Source: Absidia repens (taxonomy: Eukaryota > Mucoromycota > Mucoromycetes > Mucorales > Cunninghamellaceae). Taken from it: 64,000 bases of DNA. The notes under the pieces are model-generated. The model did not search any database and was not told where the DNA came from. It saw nothing but the letters and a program-made list of their open reading frames with translations. Below, piece after piece: positions 7,847 to 18,283 of the stretch. Position 1 is the first letter of the stretch. Each line of letters starts with the position of its first letter. The DNA lies in the NCBI GenBank assembly GCA_002105175.1, contig MCGE01000003.1, forward strand, positions 1,240,001 through 1,304,000, given 5' to 3'. Both the position numbers and the translations under genes were made by a program.

Positions 7847-9581
7847 TTACAAGGCGGGGGATCCACCTTTAGCCTTGATAGCAGTAATGGTGCTTGCGTG
7901 AGACCAAGTGAGATCATAGGCTCCTTGCATTTTGCCTATGGGGAATATTGAAATATCAGTATTGAATTTGTCACTTTCTTTCCTTATATATATATATATA
8001 TATTTACCATCATCACGGTTGTATTGTTCACTAAGAGACCCATTTTGGTTTTGGTAATTGTGAACGGTAGATAAAAATTGATCTGCAGAATTGGCGATAT
8101 TGTTGACCAAATTGTTGAATTCCTCTGAGCCTGCAGTGTAGGTGGTTCCAGTGTCGGCCTTGGAGTCGAATTTGGCAAAGAAGGGTTTGCTGATATCGGT
8201 GACCTTGACTGATCCAGCGTCAATCCATTCCGAAATAGCACGGTAATACAATTCGGCAAATGCGTTTGTACAGATAAACCAGGGGTTACCTTGGCTTGAT
8301 CCATTTCCGTTGTAAACATCCTCAGGGTAACGTCCAATGGCGGTACCAAGACCATCAGGCTTGTTTTTGTTGAGAGTGTAGAGATCAGCAAATGCAGATT
8401 CAATCTTGACGGCAGTGGCCAACACCTAAAGGAAAAAAAAAAAAAAAAAGAGTATTCTTGAATATACGCGGACATTTAAAATAAAAAAATATACTACCTT
8501 TTCTGATCCAGGAGTATAAAACCCATCCTTGCGACTTCCCACATTTGCAGCAATCAACACTGCAGTGTCCAATCCACTTCCTTTTGAAACACCACCTGCT
8601 TGATCAATGGTAATTGTGATGTGATCAGATTGCCAGAAGCTATCAATTCGTTTTTCGACATTGGCTGCCGTTGACTTATATGAATCAGCCTTGTCAGAAT
8701 CTCCATTTTTAGTTGCATAATCGACACCATCGAGGAGACCTCGGCGCATGACCATGTATGTGAAGAAATGTCGACCGTTGACCTCTTCCCTGTTAAAAAA
8801 AAAAGTTGAGATCATCGTCGCGGGGTTTGAAATGATATTTTTATTTACCACAAATCAAAGTTTTGATTATCCCAAGTTGAAGTGACATAGTCCAAGTCCT
8901 TGTAGATCACTTTCATAATAATAATAAAAAAATGGTGTTAGCTTTTTCATTAATATATTATGACGTATATAGTCACTACATACTTGTTTTCAAGTCATCA
9001 GAACCGCCAGATATGTTGGAATACAAAATCAAGGTCGAAGCACGTTCAGCAGGGCCATCATTTTGAGGTCTATCAATCCAATGAACAAAAAAAAAAAAAA
9101 AAAAAAAGAATGGTTGGCAGGGAATGAAATAATTTTAGTTTTACGCTTACCTCCCCCATGCACCAGTGAAACTCGAGCCATCCGCATTGAATTTAGGCTC
9201 ACCGAGACAGTTACAGACGGTAGACGTCGATTGAGCATTTTGAGAGTATTTGATATAATCCTTGATATAATTGTCAATGGTGCTATTGGACCCAGCGTCA
9301 AGTTGGTCAACCAAAACACGGAAGGAAAGAGCAGAATCACGAGTCCAGCTGTAATAATAGTCGGGATCTGAAGTTGATAAAGAGGCAGCAAGAAATCCAG
9401 GGGCACTGCCCTCAGGGTTGATGCTGGTAAACATCTTTCCAAGACTAATGTCGGATTGACCAGCGGCCCATGAAGCAATGGTTGAGTTTCCAGATGGGAA
9501 GGATGCAGCAGCACTTTCACCAGCAAAGAGAGTCATCATGACTAACGAGGCAGCAGCGGTCACGGAAGCAAAGGAAGGCAT
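7847..9581 (-). CDS. Secreted glucoamylase, glycoside hydrolase family 15
   Basis: This enzyme releases glucose from the non-reducing ends of starch or glycogen outside the cell. Six exons join in frame: 9151-9581, 8984-9069, 8849-8909, 8498-8789, 8008-8425 and 7847-7935, giving 458 residues. The N-terminus has a hydrophobic signal peptide ending near AGESAAA. The GH15 acid motif reads WEEVNG (split by an intron after W) and the base motif reads GSLSEQYNR. The (a/a)6 catalytic domain is complete. No starch-binding domain (CBM20 or CBM21) is encoded. A TATA-like TATATAAA (minus strand, 9658-9668) lies about 80 bp upstream. The stop TAA sits inside GTAAGT, a perfect splice donor, but no convincing further exon is visible. 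Confidence 0.92.
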
Positions 9582-9657
9582 TTTTGGTATGATATTTTTT
9601 TCTTGAAAAAAAAAGTAATGAATAATAATAAGACAAGAATATAATAAAAGACGAAAG

Positions 9658-9668
9658 GTTTATATAGT
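9658..9668 (-). promoter_or_regulatory. TATA-like element of the glucoamylase gene
   Basis: The minus strand reads CTATATAAACC about 80 bp before the start codon at 9581. The position and sequence suit a core promoter. Confidence 0.45.
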
Positions 9669-10387
9669 TTCAAAAAAAAACTGTCATTTCCATTCAGTTT
9701 TTTCCCAACTCAAAATAATGGTAAGATGCGGTGTTTAATTTGCTTGCAGAGAACTTAAAAAAATAACTTGTGATCTATTTGATGGGTAACAGTGATGATC
9801 TGTCTTCCTTTTCCTTGAAGATTTGCCTTAATGGGACAACGGGAAGATTCAGGGAAACTGGGACAGGGATGATTTTGTAGCTCGTGAAAATAACAAATAC
9901 ATGTTTCCCGAATCCATGACGGTGATTGGGTCCCTTACATATTAACTAAGGGATCGAGAGAGAGTGGGGATGGTGAGGGGAACAATATTTAAAAAGGCGG
10001 GGTAAATATAAGATGATATCAAAGTTTCCATATAACCGCAGAAAAAAAAGCATTCATATAAATCAAACATGGCAAATAATCTACAAACTATTTATACCTC
10101 TTTGAAATCAAAATCCCAAAAAACAACACACCAAAATCAAATTAATCAATTCCCAAGTACAACATACACGCATTTTCAAAGTTCATTAAAACAAGACACT
10201 TTTTTCTTTATTTCCGAATAATATAACATTTTTGTCACACAAACGAAGACAGATAAATGGGTCTAAACTAAAATTCAAATGAATCTATACTACAATAATA
10301 CAATGCGAGGGGTGGGGAAGGGAGGGAAGAAAGGGAGACAAGGGAGGAGCGGTAAAAATGGGTAAAATGGGTAAACTAATCTAAAAT
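9669..10387. other. Intergenic between glucoamylase promoter and Trm9 3' end
   Basis: This is the upstream region of the glucoamylase gene followed by the 3' flank of the Trm9 gene. A purine-rich tract lies at about 10305-10375. No ORF with coding character was seen. Confidence 0.5.
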
Positions 10388-11570
10388 CTATAATTTTGTG
10401 GCAATCACATAGTGATTATCCCTGTCATAGCCGCTAACGTCAATTGTTACATCATTGATTTGCCCAAACAAGTCATCCAGTTCACCCTTTTTGAATAAGT
10501 GATAGTATCTAAGAACAAAAAAAAAAAAAAAAAGAGAGGGCAATGAAAAATTAGTAAGCCATGTTATATAACATCCTTTTGTTGTCTATTGCATTGTACC
10601 TGTTGTAAACCTTGTTTGCGCTGCCATCATCTTGTTCATCCTTTTTTTTAGCAAGTACCCATGGCACAAATACATCTTGCTCCCCTGGCTGGAAGTTCCT
10701 TTTGGTAAATTTCGTTTGTTCAAGTGCCCACACAAATACTAGCACCTTCCCACCAGGCTTCACGATCCGCAACAATTCCTAATGCATCGACGGAAAAAGA
10801 TTGTTAGCTAGTTCGTCATCGGTGTCCACATTAAAATGTCGTCCGTATATACCTTAATAGCCGAAATTCTTCGTTCAGGTGTAGAGAAATGATGGATTAC
10901 AGCAATCGAAATAGCAAAATCCTAGTTCACAATAATTGCCCCGCACAAAAAGAATCAATGATAATGATAGAGTTTAGTTCAGCCATTCTTGTTAGTCCTT
11001 AACACTAGCACCTCGTCGTCTTCGGTTGTCGCTGTTACTTAATACTTACAAAGGCGTTGGTTCGATAGGGTAAGATCATGCCATCAGCTACGATGCCTTC
11101 CAGTCCACGGCCACGTACAATAGATATAAGATTGGTACTTCTATATTGTCATGAAGAGAAAAATTCAGTAAACATAGTATCAATATTGAATCCTGACACT
11201 GTCCTGTCATCACAATACCTATCAGATCCAGAGATGAAGACGTTTGGATTGACACCAATATATTTCCCATTTCCACAACCAACATCAGCACCAAGACTCC
11301 CAATCGGTAATCCAAATAAAAAATCTTCCACCACTGGCCAAGGCTGCAATATTTTTTGTCAAGTCGTGAGTTGGAGTACAGCATAAGAGAAAGGGAAGAG
11401 TTCGATTAATAAAGGATCAAAGAGTAAGTCGAGGGTGCGGTTCTTACCTTATAGCGAGTATCGCTAAAATGAGTAGCAATCACTTCGTATACATCATGAA
11501 CATGACTTTGCTCATAATTTCCTTCGTTTTCTTTGGGAGTCTCCACAGCTACTGGTTGAGGTTTTGACAT
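10388..11570 (-). CDS. TRM9: tRNA (carboxymethyluridine-5-O)-methyltransferase, Trm9 type
   Basis: Trm9, with Trm112, methylates carboxymethyluridine at the tRNA wobble position to give mcm5U. Six exons join in frame: 11448-11570, 11219-11343, 11050-11140, 10853-10921, 10600-10778 and 10388-10508, giving 235 residues. The sequence follows the yeast family pattern: THFSDTRYKPWP near the start, SAM motif I ADVGCGNGKYIG, DFAISIAVIHHFST, and the C-terminal QDVFVPWVL and RYYHLFKKGEL motifs. The chain is somewhat shorter than the 279-residue yeast protein, mainly in the middle and C-terminal linkers. It acts in the cytosol. The assignment is strong because several long motifs match in order. Confidence 0.92.
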
Positions 11571-11899
11571 GATATTACAAAATGAAAGAGAAGAAAATAA
11601 AAAGATAGAGGGAAGTGCAAGAAAAAAAGAAAAAAAACAATTAAAATCCAGCTATTTTTTAAGTGGTGGCTGGAGGACAATGAAAAAATCACAAACAGGA
11701 TCACTTTGCATTGATTTTAACACTTTATTGAAACAATACAAGAATAAAGAATCTAGATATAAAAATGAACTTGTACAAAAATAGATACGAATGGAAATGT
11801 GGAGGAAAAGGGTAAACAAAAAGAGAGACACTAGGCCTTAAAGTCAAGTGTGAAAAGGGAAGACGGTATTCCTTTTACTTTGACGGTTTCAACACCACA

Positions 11900-12186
11900 T
11901 CAAGTAGATGACACAGGGTATTGCTTTTCTGTTGGCGTTGGGTGTTCGTCTTGTCGTTTTTTGCTTTCCAAGTCCTTTAATCGGGCTTCATCTTCCGGTA
12001 ATATCCACGTACCCTTTGTATCTCTAAAGCAAAAAATTCCCAAGTAAATCAGTTCATGTTCGATATTTTTGCTGTAACATATACTTACTGTTCGTATTCT
12101 TTTAGTAATGGTTGGAACACATAAATCCCGGTGCCTATACCGACACCGATAGCGAGGATTACAGGTACCAATCGATTAGAAATCAT
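11900..12186 (-). CDS. Small single-pass membrane protein, unknown
   Basis: Two exons (12089-12186 and 11900-12023) join in frame with a GTAAGT donor, giving 73 residues. Residues 7-28 form a hydrophobic segment with a glycine zipper (GVGIGTG), followed by a charged, Glu/Lys-rich hydrophilic tail. The size and layout are like many small mitochondrial inner-membrane proteins, but I do not recognise a family. It is divergent from the gene at 12417, with about 230 bp between the two starts, so they may share a promoter. Confidence 0.6.
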
Positions 12187-12416
12187 CTTTTTTTTTTTTA
12201 ATTTTTTGCTGGTGAAAGAAAGGAATCAAAAACAATAAAACGACAAAAAAAAAAGTGATGGATATGTTGACTATGAAGCCACTGAGGTGGAATTAATCCC
12301 CGATTTTCATGCACTTTGTGTGTCAGTTTGAAACATACCTTTTTTTTTTTTTTTTTACCTATAAAAGTCGCCTCTGTGTTAACTTGAAAATGATTCGTCT
12401 AACAATAATAAAAAAG

Positions 12417-12734
12417 ATGTCTGATCTTTCTACGCAAGGAGATAAGATAAGCTCACCACTATTTGAAGCTAACCAGCTGAATGGAACCAACGCAGGTGGT
12501 CAGCCAGTCCAGCAGCTACGGTCTAACGAAGGCAATCCCATCTTTGCAAGACAGACAGCTCCAATTTTAGGTGGCGAACATGCTGCTGACGATGCCATTT
12601 TCTCTAGACAAAGAGCACCCATCATAGGCGGAGTGCGTGCAGATAGTAATAGTTCAAACGAAAATCTCTTTTCCAGGCAGTCAGCGCCAATCCAAGGAGG
12701 GAAAGGCACTGATGATCTTAAAACGACAAAATAA
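12417..12734 (+). CDS. Small hydrophilic protein with three APIxGG repeats, unknown
   Basis: The protein has 105 residues if the ATG at 12417 is used; an in-frame ATG at 12390 would add nine. After a Ser/Gln/Asn-rich start, three imperfect repeats occur about 27-29 residues apart: IFARQTAPILGG, IFSRQRAPIIGG and LFSRQSAPIQGG. The linkers are acidic and Asn/Ser-rich. No signal peptide or membrane segment is present, and the chain looks disordered. The repeats differ at the DNA level while conserving F[AS]RQxAPIxGG, which argues for selection on protein. I do not recognise a family. Confidence 0.65.
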   Translation: MSDLSTQGDKISSPLFEANQLNGTNAGGQPVQQLRSNEGNPIFARQTAPILGGEHAADDAIFSRQRAPIIGGVRADSNSSNENLFSRQSAPIQGGKGTDDLKTTK

Positions 12735-13922
12735 ATCACAACTGAATTTCCATTTAGTTTTTTACACTATGCGCATTAAAACCAGTGAACAGAAGACATG
12801 TAGTATGTTCAGTTTAGTGTGGAGGGGTACTTTAATATAGTATGGGGGAAAAAGGGGGCCAAACTGGTAGCACAGCCTAGATTGAAAAATGTGGCAGCAA
12901 TAGAGCAACCTTTTGATACATAATGGAACTGGCGCTGCCAACCAGTTCACTGACGCTATCGGAAAAGAAAAAATAGTCATCGTAGAGATAGAAAGAAGGT
13001 GTACGATAGTGGATTTACAAGATAAACTACAATAATGACTTTTGCTCACTATACTATAGATCGGAGGAGGACTAGTAAAAAGAGTATATTTTATTGAAAC
13101 AGATTTGGTAGATACTAAAACTAAAGAAAAGGTTCATTCCAGTAAGGAATCTAACGGAAGGTGGTTCTATTGGAAGAGCCATAAGGAAGACTAATTGGAG
13201 GTTTGAAAAGTGGTCAATACTATTGTAAAGGAACGATTGTAAAATGGAAGGGGGTATATATATATTGTACAAGGTATGTAAAAGACTAACGGTGTTTTTT
13301 TTTTAACTGAAACACGATAAACGATCTAACTAATCAAACGAGATTTATTGCTAGTAAAAAAAAAAAAGGAATCTATTGTACCAAACATGAGCGATACTAA
13401 TGGGACATTTTCATTGAGAGAAGTAAAAAAGATGTATTTTTATTCATATAAGATGCAAACTATGGACAATCTAACACTGAGCTAACTTAGGGGGGCGGAG
13501 GGTCCAAAAAGGCCAACTAATGCTGATCCTAAATCTTAGATCCAAAATGAAAGGGCTTCCCCATGCATCTTGTAATCCCTGTTCTGAAAACGCTTCTAAA
13601 CTAGTCCTGACACTATTCTAAGTCCAACATAACCCCATAGAAGTTGAATGGTGAAGACAAAATGAAGGAGAAAAAAAATAAAAATAAAGAAAGAGTGCCG
13701 GAAAAATTGACAAGGCAGGAGAGAGAAAATAAATATTTCACGCCTGCGGGATTTGAACATTTCTGAAATGTCACTCGGGTCTGTGCTTTTTTTTTTTTGG
13801 ACGTTACAAAGGGGATGTTCTCTTTTTTTTTTTCTTCAACTACAGTTTATTATCTTTAAAAAGAGACGAAAGTAAAATAAATTAGGACAGTGGTATAATA
13901 AAAATTGGGGTGGGAAAATATT
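12735..13922. other. Intergenic with SINE-like copy C
   Basis: About half of this stretch is the dispersed repeat described separately. The rest has short A/T runs and no ORF with coding character. Confidence 0.6.
13130..13760 (-). repeat. Dispersed SINE-like repeat, copy C (with upstream module)
   Basis: The core is at 13543-13566 (GGGCTTCCCCATGCATC) and is followed by the CTAAACTAGTCCTGACAC block. The head end carries GCGGGATTTGAAC (13746-13758), which on the minus strand is the B-box-like GTTCAAATCCCGC. The module at 13130-13330 resembles 6256-6440, 28920-29080 and 42215-42370. Confidence 0.8.
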
Positions 13923-14255
13923 TCAGGGAGGCGACTGTTTATCAAGTCCTTCCCTTTTGATAAATGTTGTTAGTGGTACAAGTTTGATAAATTTACACGC
14001 TTGAAAAAGTTGAGGGTGTAATATGACATGAGAACTAATCCAGATTGATTTGTCAACGATCATCAACATAATAGCATGAAATTCCATGGAAGTTTTTGCA
14101 GCTAAAAATATATTGTAACCGGGTTCACTCCAGTATCTACCATTCGCGTTTCTACTAGGATCGCTTGATTTGGGATCACCTAAATACATAGCTAATATAG
14201 ATTCCTGCAAAGAGGTTTGCAGCTTCCCATCCCAATTCTTTTGGAAGCATCTCAA
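13923..14255 (-). CDS. Hypothetical protein or gene fragment
   Basis: This 110-residue ORF has mixed, non-repetitive composition and looks more protein-like than its surroundings. No motif or family is recognised. It is flanked by repeats on both sides and has no clear promoter or introns, so it may be a fragment of a decayed gene. Confidence 0.3.
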   Translation of the reverse strand: MRCFQKNWDGKLQTSLQESILAMYLGDPKSSDPSRNANGRYWSEPGYNIFLAAKTSMEFHAIMLMIVDKSIWISSHVILHPQLFQACKFIKLVPLTTFIKREGLDKQSPP

Positions 14256-15888
14256 TTTTTTATTTTCTGAAAGTCTAGAAAATAAATCTGCCTAGCCTAA
14301 ATTCATATTAAAGCGTCCACGACTCATTTTAAAAATTTTAATTCCCGTCGTCCAGAAAAATTCGCACTTCGTCTCAATTGAAACTTTAAACACTGTAGTC
14401 ATATGCCATACATCATGATCGACATGTTAATTCTATTCTCATGTTGGAAACCGCCATTATTCATTAGTGACAACATCATTGCTCCCTCTTACTTTTACAC
14501 CATCCACCATCCCATTATTCAAGGAAACGCCGCCGTATGAAACGCCACTTCCCGTTGAAAGCAACATCATACGACAGTGGATTTCTCATATCTTTAAAAA
14601 CGCAGCTCAACCCACGTGGGCGGGATGTGAAATATTTTCCCTGCCAAAATTGGTAAAGCCACCTCCCAAAAAATCCACAAATCATCAATTCACTTGACAT
14701 GTTTCAAAAAGTCCATTTTATTAACTATATTAAAAAGAAAATGCTCCGTAAAGAAAATTAAGCTGTAGTAGCTTTAATTTCGCTCTTTTGGTCCTCCCGA
14801 CTTTTTTTTTTCTGACCCACTGTTGGTGCGCTGCCCACCATAGGAGGTGTCCATCCTTTTTTTTCAATCGCTGCCCACCCATTGTGTCAAATCACAGAGT
14901 CTTCCATCCCATCCCATCAGAACCCACACTTCAAAAACGCCCTGCCATCCAGTAGCTACATAATTAATACTATTCGCAACTTTGCCCTTCAATATACCCC
15001 ACCACAACAAAATACACTGTAATAGCTGTTTTTTCACACGAACACATCCCGGTTTTCTTTTCTACGCACAAACTTTTATGAGTTGGTGGAAGTCTCCATA
15101 ATACCCAATCCGTTCCTTTTCCATATATATATATAGTCACACATTTTTATTCTATGCATATGTAATACACAATCGATGAAGCTCATCATGTAAACGTACA
15201 ACAGAGAAACTAAATATAAGAAAAAGAGCATATTTATTCAGAGGTAGATACAAACGATGACAAACTATTACTAAACTAATGACGATTCCATGATGCTAAT
15301 CTACTGACGTTCCCAAATCCTACATCCAAAATGAAAGGGTTTCCCCATGATGTTTGTTTTGCGTTTTAGAAAACGCCCCTAATTCAAGTATTAACACTAA
15401 TCCTAGATCACCAGTTCCCCAATGAGCCTTGCCATCATATCATTCAGACTATCATGAAGGAAAAAAATAAAACAAGAAAGAAAAAGAGAGGAAAAAAAAA
15501 GGGGGGCCAAAAAAAAATATAAAGCAAAACGCGGACCCTGAAATCATAACATCCAGACTATCATGAAGAAAAAAAAAATAAAAAAGAAAAAAAAGAAAGA
15601 AAAAGAGAGGCAAGACGTGAAGCCTGGATCTCCAGCCTTTTTTTTATGCCAAAAAATCAGGGAAATGCGAATAAAAATTAAATGAAGGGTCCCATCAAAA
15701 CCCACACTTTAAATAAAAAACTATGACACCCAATAAATCAAAAGATTTCCAAAAGCTCCAGCGGATCGCCAGAGCGTTTATTGATAAAATAATGATGTTA
15801 TCTAACATAACACGAAAATAATTTACTTGATATAATAGTACACTAATAATTTCTTTGACTAAAAAGCTAAGCTACACTACTCGTTCAT
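14256..15888. other. Intergenic with SINE-like copy D and a head fragment
   Basis: A short block at 14613-14637 (CACGTGGGCGGGATGTGAAA) repeats the head of the dispersed family without the rest of it. Copy D follows at 15225-15790. No convincing gene was seen. Confidence 0.6.
15225..15790 (-). repeat. Dispersed SINE-like repeat, copy D (subfamily 2) with internal tandem duplication
   Basis: The core is at 15328-15350. The TGTTTGTTTTGCG and GCCCCTAATTCAAG segment matches copy B only. A segment with CAGACTATCATGAAG followed by A/G-rich DNA occurs twice (about 15447 and 15552). The end block CGGATCGCCAGAG (about 15762) also matches copy B. Confidence 0.75.
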
Positions 15889-18252
15889 CTACGAGATGAC
15901 CTTTTTCACCACTTGACTTACCAAAGCAGCTGTTTCTATCATCTGAGAATGAGACATTGGACAATCAGGATCATCAAAAACCGAGAATCCCAATGAGACC
16001 AGCCGGTCTTTTAAAGTTGTTTGAGGGTATTGGAACCTTGAATCAGAATAGGCGGTCATAAGAATAGATTGGATTGCTTTCAAAAGTGGGATAGAGTCGG
16101 ACGTTTCGATCAGTTGGTTCATTCTTGGTAACATGGTGGGGTATACAATGCTGAATACATCAGGCATGATTGTTGCTGCATCAGATAATAGTTCGTATAA
16201 GAATAGCCGTTCAGATTCATCCACTGCGTTATTCAGTTGCGCAACAAGACAGGATAAAAATAAAAGCGCCGTGTCATCGTCCGGTAAGTCCAGTTTGCTG
16301 AATAAATTGGATGTGTTGCTGCACCATGCTGTCCGTATATTTCGTCGAGGTGTTCTGGATAGTGAGATGTGCCGCTCTTTCGTATATGCTGTACTGATGG
16401 TTCGTCCACTGCAGCAGCTGCTGTTGCTGCCACTTCCACCACTTGTATAATAAATATCAGGGTCGTCCGAATATCTTGGGTTCCTTTGCGAGTTTCGGGA
16501 AGTTTTGCGAGCAAAATCCCAATGCACGCCAGCAAATTGAAGTATATCTTGACTTGATTGTGCCTGTCTTGCCACAGAGATCAAACTAGCCACGTAACCA
16601 AGTACAGATTCGTCCACTTTTTCTTTTTCATGTCGAGTAGCACAGTTGAGGAAGGTCAAGAGACATTGGAAAGCCACATCTTTGCCCCGAGGTGTAGTGT
16701 ATGCCTTCATTAATATTCCAGATACGGCAAATGAGAAGTGGCTTTTGAGGTTGATCGCATTCAACTGATTCAGTTTGCTGCAAATTTCATAGGATGGTGC
16801 CATAGCATTGAATAAGAGACTTTTCATCGCTGTTTCGCCTTCGTCAAACAAATGATCTGCTTCCATAGTGTTCAGTGTGCCTTGAAGAAGTTCGGTCGCC
16901 GTAATAACCAAAGATGGATGATTGATTGACAATAGAGCCAGGGCCACCCAAAACAAAGTAATTTGATAACGCGAATCAGATCGGACACATTCAACCAGAT
17001 TTCGCAGACACATAGTAATACTAAGCACGAGTGAAGGATATTCCGGATCAAACATGAGCAACGCCTGCGGTAATGAGCATAAGGCTTGATAAATAACGTC
17101 ATCGTTTATTTGTTGGCGCCCCAAACACCCCAAAGCGACAAATAAACGAGGCTGTACTGCTAGGTTTGATTGAAATACAGCACTGGAGATATGACCCATC
17201 CATCGACTTCGCCAAGCATTGCATATATCGGTCGTTGGTGCACCAATTTCAAGAACCCGTAGTAAGATGGTAACAATCGTTTGCAGTATTGATAAATCAA
17301 AATGTTCGATAAGAGGATCGTTCAATGTGCCAGTATTAATGGTAAACGCATTTGCATAAGGCTTGACAATTCCAAACATAAGATGTGTTCGTTTCTCACC
17401 AATTTGCTCCATCAGTTGTTGAAGTTCCCCGCGATTTTCGGCCGGTAGTTTTGGTGAGCTACATAGTGACTGAACCAGATTAATAGTGATACCATATATT
17501 GTTGTCCGAATCAAGGTAGGTCCCACACCAACAAGCAAGGTCACCATATGGAGGATATCAGGTACATAATTTTTCACTGGACCACAGTTGTCAAATGAGA
17601 GCATCAGGTTGAAGCGAGTCATGATCGCAATATCTGGCCAAAGACAATGGTTCATCAGTGACTTTGTTGGACTAATTGTTGTTCGCCGGAGTAACCGCAT
17701 CGTGTTGGCTACCAATTTGCTTCGCACTAGAATATTCGAGAGCGTTACACATGTATCTGCTATCGCTTCTGCTTCGCGAGATCCCAATCCATATTCCTTG
17801 GAGATATCAAGCGAGACGTCAAGTACAATCTCACGGACACTGCCGACAGAACCCAAAGTTTTCCACAGTTTGGTTTGAATTGATGTATGAATCTTAAAAA
17901 AAAAAAAAAAAAAAAGTATTAATGACTTCATTCTTACGTGCATAGCTATCGTTATTTCTTATATTCGTGAAGTACTTACGTTTTTTACTGTGATGCCAAT
18001 CAACATTCGCAAAATTTCCTTTGTTCGGGTGACTTCCTCCGGTGTTCCATGCGATGTTCCTCCAAGGTTTGGTATCCATGGTGTCATGTAATGCAGGCAG
18101 AGGTATCGCTGTTCTTCTGTCGACTTTTCGAGCCCAACAAAACATTCATTCAGAAACTCCAACGTAAGATGCTTTTCCGTATGTGCTAGTCGTCCGCTAA
18201 TTTTGGCAACAAATTTGAAGCAGTTGGGAGGCAGACAGAGCTCTACGTTTTC

Positions 18253-18283
<31 letters not shown>

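Noticed and set aside
9063..9371. Plus-strand ORF of 102 codons
   Set aside because: It overlaps glucoamylase exons 1 and 2 and an intron poly-T tract on the other strand, so it is a shadow.
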